Origin: Gnetum montanum
Lineage: Eukaryota; Streptophyta; Gnetopsida; Gnetales; Gnetaceae
Reading direction: 5' to 3'
DNA length: 64,000 nucleotides
NCBI GenBank assembly: GCA_015680685.1
Contig: MNCI01002932.1
Coordinates: forward strand, 118,667-182,666
Under the pieces are notes generated by a model. That model had not been told where the DNA came from, made no database searches, and saw only the letters and a list, made by a program, of their open reading frames with translations. This document shows positions 11,750-24,480 of this stretch, piece by piece. Each line of letters starts with the position of its first letter. The first letter of the stretch is position 1. Position numbers and translations under genes: made by a program.

Positions 11750-12511
11750 TTTAGTGATAAATAATTACAAAAATTATTAAAGTCTTATCTTGCTAAATCC
11801 TTCATAAAGTTGTCTACTTTCTAGGAATTAGTGGATATGTATTAAATATCCACATATTTCTACACACACTTTTGACAAACAAAATGAACACTTATCTCAA
11901 TGTGTTTAGTTTTATAATGATAAACTAGATTTTGGACAATCTTGATGGTAGCTTGATTGTCACAGTGTATAGTAATAGACTTTGACACTAAGATTTTGAT
12001 CGTTGTAATTGATCAATCCACATAATGTCTTAAATAGTCTTTAATAGAGCACAATATTCAGCTTCCATTAAAAATAAAAAACCTACCCTTTGCTTACTAC
12101 TACTACACCAATTAATAGGGTTTCCATATAACTGGATTAAGAATCCTATCCTTAAGCTATGATCAATTATGTCTTCTCCCCAATCAACATCAACATATAT
12201 GTCTAAAATTTTTTATGAGGAATTTGTGAATAGAATTCCATATGTTAATGTATACTTAACATACCATAGGATTAAAAAGGTTGCTTTCATATGATGATAG
12301 TCTGGCTTCTACATTACCACAACCAACTGATTTAAAACATTCTAAATATCAGTTCTAGAATTATTTAGGTACATTAATCCTTAATAATCTAATGATATTG
12401 TGTTAAATCAATTAGTTCCTTGTCAATATTTATTTTCAATCTAGGTGTCATTTGAATGGTTATTTCACAAAATTCTAACATATTGTACTTTTCTAAGAAT
12501 TCACTGGTACC
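11750..12511 (-). pseudogene. Ty1/copia RNase H and end of pol
   Basis: Minus-strand frames read NPINWCSSSKQ, then MEAEYCALL (the S/TEAEY motif of copia RNase H), a Cys-Asp-Asn type stretch as LYTVTIKLPSRLSKI in shifted frame (expected LYCDNQAAIxIA), then KLNTLR and VKSVCRN in place of RTKHIEVDCHFVRE. Several frameshifts and stops are present. It is split from the RT part by the solo LTR at 12517-13324, and the two sides join cleanly when that LTR and one target copy are ignored. Confidence 0.75.
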
Positions 12512-13329
12512 CTTTCTAATGAGTGGCGAGGTATCCCTACACTTAACCATACGAATACGAGCATTACATGAGCGATCCGGTCAAACTCTGTAGACTAAGT
12601 GCCTACACGCCTTATGGAACACCTAAGGTTAATCAATCCTTTTCCTCCCAAGCTTACTTGTATTTGTCATGGTTGTATGGTTAAGTAAGCTTGAGTTATG
12701 TGATTTTTATATCTTTTATGTTTTTATCGCCTATGCTAAGAGAGGAAAGGGGTGAAGAGACTAAATAACTAACTTTAAGTAACTAAGCCTTAATCATCCT
12801 AGCATCAGTATCCATTCCCACTTGCCATTTCACACCCTGAACCAATGCAATGCTACTGGGATTACCAAACACTATTCGTTACTAGGATTACCAAGTGTAA
12901 CGCATGTACTCGAAGCAGTCGTACTGAATGCACTTAACTATGAGAGTTGAGGGTTGAGAGAGATTAAGTCCTTAAGAAATCATTTAAACAATTAACAATA
13001 GTTAAAGTCTTATTTAGCTTACTCCATGCACTGCAAGGTTTATCCAAAAGTTTATCTTTATTGCTGTACGCAATTGTGTGCTCAGGTATAGAATTGCTCG
13101 AATAAAGATCTGTTCACTTTGAGACTCCTACTATGGACACATGGAAATTATTCTAACTCTGGAATGGAAAAATGTTAAGAGTTTGGCTAAGGTCTAGATC
13201 TAGATGGAGAAACAAGGGCGAGCCAACTCTTATTTATAGAATTGGTGACAGGCTACGATATCGTGTACTCGATATCGTAGGGAAGGACACAATATTGCGG
13301 CCCATGCGATATTGTGTCCCATCACTTTC
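12512..13329 (-). mobile_element. Solo gypsy LTR with perfect target-site duplication
   Basis: The LTR itself is 12517-13324 (808 bp). On the minus strand it starts TGATGGGACACAATATCG and ends CTCGCCACTCATTA, the family being that of E2 and E5. CTTTC at 12512-12516 and CTTTC at 13325-13329 flank it directly. No PBS, polypurine tract or internal region is present, so it is a solo LTR made by recombination between two LTRs. It contains GATATC palindromes, a TATAAATAAG box and an AATAAAG signal. Confidence 0.9.
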
Positions 13330-14140
13330 TTTGAGAGATTGTAATCTTTTCATCCTTTTGACATCCTTCTACTCCCAACTAATAGTGTGCTAATCATAGG
13401 TCTGAAATGTCAAATCATAAAAATAAGTGATGCTTGAATTGGTTTACGATTTATGGTTCAATCATAGTAACAAGTATGTCATCAACATGAAGCACCAATA
13501 TTTTTCCATTATTCAAAAGGACGTATAGAGTATTATCTTTCTTGGACTTGGTGAATCTATAATTAACCTGAAATTCATCAATCTTTTGGTACGGTAATCT
13601 TAGAGCCTACTTAAGTTTTCAAATTACTTTTTGTAACTTACAAACTAGGTATCATCTTCCACAAATCCATCAAGTTGTTTCATATAAATTATTTCTTGGA
13701 GGTCTTTGTATAAGAATGCTGACTCAACATCTATCTAATGAATTTTCCACTTGAACTTTACTAATATAGATATGATGATACAAAAATTCACCATGCAAGC
13801 CATAGGTGCAAAAGTTTTGTTGTAGTTAACTCCTTCAATTTGTGACAAAGATTTTACCCCTAATATTGCCTTATATTTGTCCAAAGTTCCAATGTCTTTA
13901 ATTTAGTTGTAAATACCCAATGGTTCTTAATAGGGTAATGATCATTTGGACATGGTACTAGTTAGTAGACTTTATGTTTCTTCATCATTGTACTTTCTAT
14001 TTCCATAGCTTGTTTCCAATGATTCATCATAAATTCTTGCTTATAGTTTTTGGAATGTCCTTATTTGGTATAGTGATATTAACAATAATATTATTCTAAT
14101 GTACTTCTTAATATTTCCTTCTTGTTAATCAAGGTTCCTA
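13330..14140 (-). pseudogene. Ty1/copia reverse transcriptase
   Basis: Minus-strand frames give GVNYNKTFAPMACM (the DYxETFAPVA motif), KVQVENSLD, LQEIIYMKQLDGFVEDD, LVCKLQKVI and ALRLPYQKI (in place of KSLYGLKQAPRAWY), then LYVLLNNGKILVLHVDDILVT with the catalytic VDD. Order and spacing fit copia RT; multiple stops and frameshifts show it is dead. Confidence 0.8.
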
Positions 14141-14439
14141 AATGTTAAGATTTGCTAATTCTCTGGCATTTTCAATTACTATTACCATTCTCTTGGTCTT
14201 CACATATCATTTGTACAATCACTTGATGTTGTGTTCTATATATCATTTCTTGCATAACACATGTAGCTATCCTATCTGAGGATTCTTCAAGTTGATTGTT
14301 AGTTTCTATGCATTCTCTTACTGACCAATTTTCTTGTATTCATACTAGGATAATGGATTGGTAATCAACATCAATGGAGTTATTATCCACTTCATCATAA
14401 TCAATATGTTAATGAGATGTATTAAACTCATCATTTTCC

Positions 14440-15500
14440 TCTAATAATTCTTCCTCATTAAATGTAACATATCTTAATAAAATTAGCTTTTGTGACTCGA
14501 AGATTCCATATATGATATTCCTTTGTATGAATTCCATAGCCTACAAAGTATCCTTCTTGAGCCTTTTGATCTACCTTTTCATGGGTTTAAACATGATAAT
14601 AGACCTAACTTCCAAAAATTTGCAAATGGCTTAAATTAGGCCTCCTATTATTCCATATTTTATTTGGGCATTCATAAGTATAAAATTGAACTTCAAGTTA
14701 TGATATAAATAGGAGTTCATGTTGCTTCACCCCAAAATCCATTATCTAAGTTTGACTATGTTAGCATGCAATAGGCCCTTTCATAGATTATTCTATTCTT
14801 TCTTTCTGCTACACCATTTTTTCTTAGACTATATAGTACCATTTTTTGATGAATAATGTCTTCTTTTATAGGAAAATTTTGAAATTCTCTACTTGTATAC
14901 TTGGTACAATTAGCTATTTTTGATTTCATAATAGAAAACCCAGTATGCTTTTCTACTAGGGCCTTGAACTCCTGAAGGTGTTAAATACTTTTTCCATGAA
15001 TTTGATTAAGTAAACCTAGACTTTCCTCATAAATTCATCAATATAGGTTATGAAATATTTGACTCCTATAGTGGATATATTTTCATAGGATTCTACATCC
15101 AAATATATAATCTCTAATTTTTTATTTAGTAACTACCCTCCTTTCTTGTGGAGACTTTTGTCTTGTCTATTTTTCAAGAGCACATGAATTGAAAAATAAT
15201 CCTAAATTTAGGTTTAAATGAGGCATCCCATGTGATGAACTTAGAATCTTCTACATGTAACCTCTATGCATATGTCCTAATCTTGTATGTCATAACTTGT
15301 CTTCCTAAAGTATATGAGTTGTGGAACAAATTACTTCTCATATAGGATGTAATTTGAATACTTCATTTGTTTCTTTTATTTCTCCTTGCTTCTTTTATAA
15401 TTTATTTTCAAATATTGCACACTTCACTATCTTGTCTTGATCTTCTTCAAAGATTATTTTATGATCTACTTTTACAAGTTTAGAAACTGACAATAAATTG
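14440..15500 (-). pseudogene. Ty1/copia integrase and GAG-pre-integrase
   Basis: The minus strand at about 14460-14560 reads EGYFVGYGIHTKEYHIWNL, the conserved FVGYxxxxKGYRxxD end of copia integrase. At about 15240-15300 it reads HTRLGHMHRGYM, the GAG-pre-integrase WHxRLGHxxxxxL zinc motif. The core between them is recognisable only as a fragmentary frame. The order gag, protease, integrase, RT, RNase H along the minus strand is the copia order. Confidence 0.75.
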
Positions 15501-15879
15501 TAACCTCTCAATGCATGCGTATAATACATATTTTTTATTCATATTAGTTGGTCTACAATTTTCATATTAATGTCATTAACTCCCCTTTATTTACATACAA
15601 CTCTTGTAGATGTTGTGGCTTCACTTGCATCTATAGATCATAGGTTTTAGAATAAGTTACAATTACCTAATACCTTGAACATCCAAAGTCTATATATTAG
15701 TTGTGGTGTTCCATCTTAGCCACAATATCTTGACTTGTAGTATCTTTAATAATTGAAATGATATCATCTTCCATGAAGTTTGATTCATCTTTGTAATTAT
15801 TGTTATGATTATTATGATGATAGTTATTAGTTCTCTATCCTTTTTGTGCCATCTTTCTTTTGATATTTTTCCTTTGAAT

Positions 15880-16350
15880 TGCTAAAGTTTGGGGGTTTTG
15901 TAAATTGAACCAATAACCCTTAGGCGCATGCTCCATCTTTCCACATATGCAGCATGACCTTGCATTACTCCCATTTTGATTCTAGAATCTTTGACTTCTT
16001 GAGTCATTTGATTGTTTGTTAAACTCCCAATTCCTTCCTTGATTATTTCATGGAGTGTACATGACTTGTTATAAACCTTCTGGCCTCTCTTCTAGTTCCA
16101 TTTCTATTTCTTGCAGTTGTAATCTTGTAATGAGGATTGAAATATCTAGCCTTTCTCCCACATCATCTAAGACATTCTTAAATCCTTTATACTTTTTCAA
16201 AGAGCTTAAAGGAAATAAGTTACAAGTTCTTCATTTCGAACATCTTTTCCTCTACATTCTACTTCTAGGTTTACAAATCCTATTTCTTATAGCATCCCAC
16301 ATTTATATATGTGACCTTAGTACTCTATTAAATACTTAGACTTTAACTTA
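15880..16350 (-). pseudogene. Ty1/copia gag with decayed zinc knuckle
   Basis: On the minus strand a frame from about 16330 reads WDAIRNR, then SLKKYKGFKNVLDDVGERLD and RLQLQEIEMELEERPEG, matching the UBN2-type copia gag. Near 15930-15965 it reads CCICGKMEHAPKGYW, a CX2CX4H knuckle whose last cysteine is replaced by tyrosine. I cannot find a copia 5' LTR above 16350, so the element seems truncated at its 5' end. Confidence 0.65.
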
Positions 16351-17164
16351 TTTTGTGAGAGGATTTTAGCAACACCTTGAACTTCTAGTTTGAAGCTAAT
16401 TCTTGAAGTAACCGGTTGGACAACAAACCATGCTTGAAGTATCCATTGCCTTCCCAAATTAGCCAACTCATTTCGATAGGCATGTATTCCAAACCCTTAC
16501 TATCTTTTTTTAAAAGTTATTATAGTTATAATGGCTTTAACAAGTGAAAATTATTTCATGAGGGCATGTAAATGTTGAAATTCATGCATGGAGTCTTTCA
16601 CATGTCTTGGATCTAATTTTTAACATGTGTGTGTATTGGGCTTATCAGTTAGCATTTTCTTCATGTCATGCACACTTGGTATTTCACACTTTTATGTTCA
16701 TTTTTTTTAGAAATTCTTGTTTATGATTTTATCCAAGGCTAGTGATCTCTTATGAAGGCCATAAGTGCTTAGCTCTTGGACATCCTTGATGGTGTTAGTC
16801 CCAACCATTTTATCCAACCCCAGTGTTCTTCTTGTATGGGCTACAATATGTTGTAGGATTAGAGAGACTTGGTGTATCATAGTTGAATGGCCAAAGGGTC
16901 CATTGAGTACACATTAATAAATAAAAGAAATTATGCATATTCATGATTTTTGGTGTCCTTTGCATATTAGAAAGTGGAACAAGGGATCATTCCAATGATA
17001 ACATGGATTTGTAAGGTTCTTCAAAAAGTGATGAACAAACAATGGATGACTCAATGTCAAGAGGCCTTTGAAAACCTTAAGCAAGAGTTGGCACAACACA
17101 AGAAAGAACTCTCCCCCTGCATATTAGAAAAGTTGGCACTCATTCCTCCTCCCTGCTATATAGG
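16350..17164. other. Unassigned stretch between copia and element M
   Basis: No domain recognised on either strand. A 74-codon plus-strand open frame at 16974-17198 has an ordinary Lys/Gln/Glu-rich composition and runs into M sequence, so I do not treat it as a gene. Homology to E1 ends near 17165, marking the truncated 3' side of M. Confidence 0.4.
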
Positions 17165-18784
17165 ATGCATGGAACTCATTTCTTTTTTATCTTTTTGAAT
17201 GCATTTTCCTTGGAAATTTCTAGGGAAATATCTCTACTGCCCATTTCTGCATCAACAATGCTCAACCAAGCCCTTCCCATAATGATTGGAAAGTCTCCCT
17301 TGCAATTGTTAACTTTGATTACTAGGAAATTGGCAAAATAAGACCACCCATAGAAAATGATCACAATATCTTCTACTAGTCCCAATGGAACACTGATGGA
17401 TTGATCTTCTACTTCTTAATAGATATTGCTCTTTTTGAGAGGAGGTAGGTTTCAGACATTGTACATTTCATGAGAAATCATATTAACTTTGGAACCTAAG
17501 TCAATAAGAGATTTGCATGGCTCATTCCCAGCAATTTGCAAATATATTAGAGGACTTCCAAGATTACCTATTTTCCTAGGAAGGTTGCCAACCTTGATAT
17601 GATCAAATACAACATAGGTTAACATAATTGTGCAGATATTGGGAGGCTTTTGATTTGAAGGGCTCTCAAAAGAAATGGATGCAGAGGATGGAGATACAGG
17701 ATGACTAGCCACATAAGTAGGTGAGGGTTTAGTAGAGCTATTGGTTCAAAAGAATGGTATTTTATGGGATCTTGGTTCTAAACCTCTCAATTGAGGAGTC
17801 AGCTGTAATTTAATAGCCTTGATAGCATTGCGTTGTTGCGGTTGGGCTAGAAGCTCACCCTAAATGGATGGAGCAGGTGGTAATATGGTTAAGGGTGGAG
17901 GAGCATGTGCTAAAGGTTAAGAAGGATGATAGGAATATGGGGTTTCCCTTCTAGTAGATGGAGAATGGGTTAAGTAATACTTTGGAAGGTAGTAGTGATG
18001 CTAAAAAGAAGCATGACTAAAAGAGTCATGCAGAGACATTGGTTGTTGAACATAATGCCTATATAGATCTGGCTGCCTATAAGGGTACTACTGCCTTGAT
18101 GGTGGCATCTTCCATAATTATGGGTGTTGCCTCTATTGATACTACTCATATGATTATGTTAGAGCTCTAGTTTGATAATAAGCTTGTTTTTGTTGATGGA
18201 ATTTCCTTAGATTACCTTGAGGATAGGGTAATCTTTTGGATGCTTGCCTTCTTGCTAGTCTAGGATTCAGTGTGTACACCATAGACTTCTGCAAGTGTGA
18301 CATGATAGGGAAACATCCTTTAGATGTTTGTATTAGTAGATGTCACATCCACCATCATCATTTGATTTTGACTCCACAACCTCTTCTACTATAACAGCTT
18401 TGCCCTTCACCCTTTGGTAGGCACGTTTAGCTTCTTTTCGCTTCCTGCAATCACAATCACTACTTTGTTCTTTAGATTCTTCTATAATTTTCATAGGAAT
18501 TTGGAATTTTTAGTCCAAACAGTCTCATAATTTATCAACCTTGGCTAATATATCAGAAATAGATTTTTGAATTGGAAAGGTTTTTTGCTACACCATCGCA
18601 TCAAGTGATGCCTCCTCCTCATTATCGCAAAAGTGGACCTCCTTTTTTCTAATGAAAGAATCCTAGTTATATTCCTTAGCACTTTTCTATTTTCTTAGCT
18701 CTTCTTCTGCTTTTTCTACCTACTCTATTAGCCATTGAATTTGATGGACTCTAATTTTTGATAGTCTTCCTTGGGCATAGACCT
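17165..18784 (-). pseudogene. Element M: gag C-terminal part and protease
   Basis: Homologous to E1 21190-23010 in reverse. From high to low coordinate the minus strand gives the end of gag capsid, a decayed knuckle (CDIY..KHLKGCFPIMSHL near 18290-18350), a Pro/Gln-rich tail, then protease: GNEPCKSLIDLGSKVNMIS at about 17480-17540, with DLG instead of DSG, and GLVEDIVIIFYGWSYFANFL followed by PIIMGRAWLS near 17280. It ends near 17165, where E1 would run on toward RT; there is no RT here and no 3' LTR, so M is truncated. At 18784 it is interrupted by the E1 5' LTR and resumes at 32273. Confidence 0.75.
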
Positions 18785-19724
18785 TGATGAAGTGTCAAAA
18801 AGTTAATGCATTGACTGGGCTGTGTATACGAGGTCGCGTATACGCGACCGTGTTGATGCGGGCCCATCGACGTAGCCTCCCTGCATCGACATGGCCCTGT
18901 TTATGCAGCCACCCTTCCCATCCTATAAATATGAGGGCCTTCCGCCTCATTTAGGCATCTTTTTGAGTAGTTGTAGTGAAGCTCTTGCAGTTTGCTCCCG
19001 CAAGAGATAGAATATTTTCCAGGTGCCCACAACAGGTGTAAGAAAAGTGATTTCATCTTTATTCAAGCGTTGATGTATCTGAGCCCATTGGTGTGATGGC
19101 AATAAAGATGAACTGTTCAAGCATTCCTTACAGCATTTGGACTTAGTTGTTTCATGCATTTAATAGTTTAATATGTTTATGCTTTATTAATTACTTGTTT
19201 ATGCTTTATTAGTTACTTGTTGATTACTTATGTTTTCATTATTATAATTTCAATCATTATTTTTCATTCGTAGTTTGTTAAAGACATAAGTACGACCATC
19301 TCGAATGTAATCCAAACACTTGGTAAGCCCAGTGACGCTTAACGTCTGGTAACCCAATAGTGTTAGGAAATGCTCAGAACATGCTCGGAAGGTGGGACCG
19401 GATATTTATGCTAGGAGTAGTTAGAATATAAACTAGGATAATTAGAGATTAGATAATAGTTTATTCCTTACTTTCCATACCTCAATTAGTCGTCGAAAAG
19501 ATAATTAAAAAGATATAAAAAATCATTAGCCTTAGTCTCACTTAACCATTGTAAACAGGACCTCACAAGTGAGATTAGGATGACAACAACCATTCTAACC
19601 CAAGGTTTCACTGGTTAGAAGTCTGGTGTATGTTAAGTGCTTACCATCTACGGATTTCAACAGAGTCGTGCGTGAATGATTATGATTCGTATGGTTGGGC
19701 GTAGGGGTACCTAGCCACTCATCA
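18785..19724 (+). mobile_element. E1 5' LTR
   Basis: Begins TGATGAAGTG and ends CCACTCATCA, so the ends are TGATGA/TCATCA inverted repeats. U3 contains repeated CATCGACGTAGCC / CATCGACATGGCC motifs before a TATAAATATG box at 18924. AATAAAG at about 19100 is the likely poly(A) signal. U5 has CTTGGTAAGCCCAGTG-type short repeats. Same length as the 3' LTR. Confidence 0.9.
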
Positions 19725-19745
19725 TTGGTGCTGTTGCCGGGGACT
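19725..19745 (+). other. E1 primer binding site
   Basis: TTGGTGCTGTTGCCGGGGAC follows the LTR with no gap. It closely resembles the TTGGCGCCGTTGCCGGGGA site used by many plant Athila/Tat elements (from memory; the tRNA partner was not checked). Confidence 0.8.
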
Positions 19746-19869
19746 ATTAGTCTTACATGCATCATCTGACTTTAGTGAAATTATCATTTAAGTCATTGGA
19801 ACAAACCCAGGATAGAAATATTTTTGCACGCTAGGAGAATTTAAGTTAATTATAAGGTACATCAGTTAC

Positions 19870-22560
19870 ATGGACCATCTGACGTCCAATATGTCTTCTC
19901 ACAGGAGAGAGGTATTTGAACCACCGGTGCCGTAAGAATGTCGGGTGGTGTACAAAAATCCCGATGAATATGTCCCTGATTTCACATTCATCCTACATCA
20001 AGATGAACATCTTCAATGATGGGACATGGAGGGTAGCATCATGCTACCACCTGACTGAGCAGCTCCTGTGATGCTATATCACAATCTAGGCAGATTGGGC
20101 ATCCAGGACTGGGTGGCGAAATATGTCATGGAGGACCATGACTACCGGGACTATTGTCCTATGGAGGCTCAACGGATAAGAGATCAACAGTAGGCCAAGA
20201 GATATGAACAACAGAAGGGGAAAAATTTCAGTAACCCCTTATTCTTGCAAGGGCCACAAGGCGATGGGGATCCCATATTTCATGATACCCATTCAACCGA
20301 ACTTCACCTGGGGCTGCAGATCCTCTAGTCAATCATTCAGAACAAACCTCCAAGTAACCACGATCCTCAAGGGGATGGCGGGTCATGTAGCAAAGCTAGA
20401 GGAGATGATCATGGCCACCAATAGGGTAGATGGGGAGATCGGCGTTGTAGCAGTGGTGATGCCTCTCCTTCTTCTCCGTCCTCCCCCTCTCCTACGCCTT
20501 CATCTAGCTCAAGCTCTCTAAGCGTAACATGGGAAGGCTGGAGAGAAAGGATAGTGGTAAATAGGTTTGAAGGGGACAACGTGAGGAAGCACATGACCAA
20601 GCACATGGCCCTTTCCAGGATGAAAGAAGAGGTAGCCGAAATCGTCATAGATGTCATAGTCCCCAACAGGACCATGATTCAGATGAGCTGTTGTTAGCTA
20701 CTCGGAGCATGCTCCAAATTGCAGAGGAAGTTCACATTCCAAGCAGGCGCATGAAGGATAGTCAGATCAAGCATGTTGATATGAACAACATCCCTAGATT
20801 TGAAGGGGGATACAACTGCAATCTGCAGACCCACCTGTAGGCATTTCATGACGCCTTCACCCCGCAAAACATTGATAACGATTGGCAATGGTTGAAGCTA
20901 TTCCCTCGCACACTCATTAAAGAAGCTGAAAGTTGGTATCGATCCTTGGAGCCAGAATCAATCAGAAGATGGAGTACGATGCTTGAAATATTTAATGACA
21001 AATATCAAATGTACTCTAGAGTGGTGAATCTGAGATGGTAGATCCAAGGTTGGAAATAAGGGAATCATGAACCCTTGGATGCCGTCATGAGCAGGTATTA
21101 CTCACTATTGCATCGGTGCCCTAGTCATGGTTACTCTCAGCAAGCACATCTTTGCCACATTATTGATGGGCTCCGTTTTGAAACGTGAAAGATCCTTGGT
21201 GTGTACGCCAAGGGATGACTGTCGGAGCTAAGGGCCCATCAGTTGCAATGCATCATTGATCAAGTGGCCAAAGAGGAAGGAGAACTTAGAAAAAAGGAGA
21301 GTGCAGAAGAATTCAACCAGGACCCTTCCCTCAAGAAGAGGGAGGTCTGATTTTGTGATGAGGAGGATGAGTCACCTCTGGAAGCAGCAGTGAATTGGAA
21401 GACTTTGCTGTTACAAAATTTTGCATCCAAAATATCGGCAAAGGTGGATAAAATGTGGGAATCTTTGGATGAGAAATTTCAAAGTGTATTAAAAATTACA
21501 GAAAATTCCAAAGAGTAAGGTAGTGACTATGATCAGCGTAGGAAGAAGGGAGTTGAACGTGCCCTACATAAGGGTAAGGGAANTTGTTACAAAATTTTGC
21601 ATCCAAAATATCGGCAAAGGTGGATAAAATGTGGGAATCTTTGGATGAGAAATTCCAAAGTGTATTAAAAATTACAGAAAATTCCAAAGAGTAAGGTAGT
21701 GACTATGATCAGCGTAAGAAGAAGGGAGTTGAACGTGCCCTACATAAGGGTAAGGGAAAAGTTGTTGTAGCAGAGCAGGTTCTAGACTCTGACACTAAGG
21801 AGGACAATGGATGTGGCATATGCCAATATGAGCATCCTAAGGGATGTTTTCCTATGATGTCACACCTTCAGGAGTCTGGGATGTATGCCTTGAACCCTCG
21901 TTTGGCACAGCGGCAGACACCTCGAAGATTACCTTATCCACAAGGCAACCCTAGGTGATTCCACCAGCAACAGCAAGGATATTATCCAAGTGGAACACCC
22001 CTGCAACAGTATGAATACTTCCAATAGTGGCAGCAACCACAAGCATGGGGGATGCCACCTCCAAGGTAGTAGTACCCTTACAAGTAGTCAGATCCTTATG
22101 GGTACTATGTTCAGTAACCGGTCTCTTCAAGAGACTCTTCCAGTCATGTGGCCTTTTCCAGTTACTACCATCCCCCTGAATATTTTAGACATCCATCTCC
22201 ATCACCTAGGGGGACAAATCCACATCTCTTCTACCCTCCATCACCTTCTTCTACCATTCCTCCACACCATCCCTCTTAGTTGCCACTTGCTCCATCCATG
22301 CAGGGAGAAATACCCCCATAGCCACAACAACGAAACGTTATGAGGGCTATTAACTTACAACTGGCACCTCGGCCGAGTGGACCAGAACCCAAAAAACGCA
22401 AACGTCCTTTTTTTGGCCCAATAATCTGAACACACCCTCACCTACGCCTGTGGCTAGTGCCTCCAAACCTACCAACGCCTCTACCATCATACCGCCTGAG
22501 CAATCCTCTGCTCCACCGCAATCCAATGTCCAGATGATCATGCTCACACGTCATGACTGA
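19870..22560 (+). pseudogene. E1 gag
   Basis: Starts at ATG 19870 or the in-frame ATG 19891 (MSSHRREVFEPP), which aligns with the M gag start. Conserved N-terminal words are DEYVPDFTFILHQDEH. The capsid core at 20780-21230 reads LQAFHDAFTPQNID, WLKLFPRTLIKEAESWYRSL, RRWSTMLEIFNDKYQMYSR and HIIDGLRFET. A knuckle-like CGICQYEHPKGC lies at about 21815-21850, followed by a Gln/Pro-rich tail. Stops and frame changes occur throughout. A single N at 21583 with a 174-bp duplicated flank is an assembly join and falsely lengthens this gag. Confidence 0.8.
21409..21758. other. Assembly join: 174-bp duplicate around a single N
   Basis: 21409-21582 and 21585-21758 are almost identical and are separated by N at 21583. 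This fits two overlapping contigs placed end to end without merging, not a biological duplication. Confidence 0.85.
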
Positions 22561-22599
22561 CTGGATCAAAGTAGGTTCTATTCCCTAGAAAATAACAGA

Positions 22600-23010
22600 T
22601 TCGGGAAGTCCCCTAATATATCTTCAGGTGGTTAGGAATGAGCCATGCAAAGCTCTTCTAGACTCAAGATCAGGGGTCAATTTAATCTCGCATGACATGT
22701 ACAAGAACTAGAACTTGCCCCCATTAAAGAAAAGCAACATATGACTCGAGTTAGCAGATCAATCCATCACTGTTCCTTTGGGTTTGGTGGAGGACATTGT
22801 GACCATCATTTTTGGGTGGTCCTATCCTGCTGATTTCCTGGTCATCCGTGTCGAGAGCTATAAGGGGAACTTCCCAATCATCATGGGAAGAGCCTAGCTA
22901 AGCACAGTGGATGCATGACTAGGACTCCGAGATCTGTCTCTGAAAATTTCAAAGGAAAATCCTTTTGGGAAGATCGAGAAGAAAAGAGTTCCATGCATCG
23001 CGTACAGTGA
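22600..23010 (+). pseudogene. E1 retropepsin (aspartic protease)
   Basis: At 22630-22690 the frame reads EPCKALLDSRSGVNLISHDM; the catalytic DSG has become DSR. Further on come VPLGLVEDIVTIIFGWSYPA and PIIMGRA at about 22880, where the flap-distal GRPWL is decayed. It links gag to RT and would have cut the polyprotein. The same domain is present in M at 17176-17712 in reverse. Confidence 0.8.
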
Positions 23011-23159
23011 CTCGGGTGTAACTGTGTGCAACAATTATGGTATGCTAAGTGGATATCCATTCAAGCATGCAGTCGGTGTACTAAGAAATCACCTATTCAA
23101 TAGTGCCTGTATGTAGCAGCCACTAACCAAGAAGGCACCTAGTGGCTAACAACTGATCC

Positions 23160-24480
23160 TACTAGCAGCACATTGTGCATGGAACCGTCTGAGGGGCTAG
23201 TGCAAGCCTATGTTAACAGCATAGATAAAATGGAGGAGATTCATCAAACAAATTTTGCTATTGATGACCAAGATGACTGGGGAACGCTACAAATCCCTGA
23301 GAGTTTCAAAAAAGAGCCCCTTGAGCTAAATTCTTTACCGGCTCACTTAGAGTATGCATTCTTGCAAAATGGCAGGTCGGTAATTATCAATGCCACCCTT
23401 GCTCCTGAACAGAAAAAGAAATTACTGGTGATGGTAAACAAATGGGTTGCTACATTCACGTGGTCCTATCCTGAGTTGACTAGAGTTGATCCCAGGATCT
23501 GCTAGCACCAGATCTACCTTGACCCTTCCATGAAGCCATGACGATAGCCACAAAGATGGTTGAATCCCAAATTGAAGCAGATTGTAAAAGATGAAATAGA
23601 ATAATTTTTTAAGGCAGGATTCATCTATTCTATCGCCGATAGTGAATGGGTTAGCCCACTCATTATTGTACCCAAGAAAGATGGCAAGTGGAGGGTCTGT
23701 ATTGATTTCTGGTTGCTCAACATGGAAACCTTCAAGGACCACTTCCCACTCCTATTTGTGGACCAGGTATTGGACACCATCGCAGGACACCAATATTACA
23801 ATTTTTTGGATGGTTATAGTGGTTATAACCAAATCCAAATAGCACCAGAGGACCAGGCCAAAACTACTTTCACAAGTCCATGGGAAATTTTGCATATAAG
23901 AAGATGCCCTTTGGTCTATGCAATGCACCTGCGACGTTCCAATGCCTTGTCTTAAGCATCTTCCAGCAACAGATCGGCAATGGTGTAGAGGTCTTCATGG
24001 ATGACTTCTCCACCTATGATGCCATGTTCAAGCAAGCCTTAGACCATTTAGAGCAGGTTCTAAAGAGATGTGTAGACACCAATTTGCAGCTCAATTGGCA
24101 AAAGAGCCATTTGATGGTCCAAGAGGGCATTGTGCTGGGACATTGCATCTCATCAACAAGGATCAGCGTAGACCCTGAAAAGATTAGGGCCATCCAAGGA
24201 ATAACTCACCAACCAAGTACCGTCAAAGATGTGCAGTCATTCCTTGGACATACTGGTTACTATTGGCATTTCATAGAGTGCTTCTCGAAGATAGCCAGGC
24301 TATTGGTAGAACTTACAAAGAAGGATGCTCCATTCATTTGGACCAAGGAATGTGAGTCTGCATTCCAAGCACTGAAACAGAAGCTCGTAGAAGCTCTAGT
24401 TCTATGGGCACTTGATTGGTCCAGACCTTTTCACATTATGATGGATGCCTCCAACTACGCCTTGGGGGCCCTGCTTACAT
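23160..24480 (+). pseudogene. E1 reverse transcriptase
   Basis: An upstream linker (23173-23505) reads LELNSLPAHLEYAFL and LVMVNKWVATFTWSY, typical of the pre-RT region. The RT core reads SEWVSPLIIVPKKDGKWRVC (23640-23700), TIAGHQYYNFLDGYSGYNQI, then, after a one-base frame change near 23880, KKMPFGLCNAPATFQ and VEVFMDDFS with the catalytic DD. GLVLGH-like GIVLGHCIS and FLGHTGYYWHFI follow. Two frames are needed and R to W and similar changes are present (CIDFWLLN for CIDFRxLN). Clearly gypsy RT, inactive. Confidence 0.9.

Noticed and set aside
16974-17198. 74-codon plus-strand frame rich in Gln/Lys/Glu
   Set aside because: Crosses the junction into antisense M protease sequence and has no homologue in the window.
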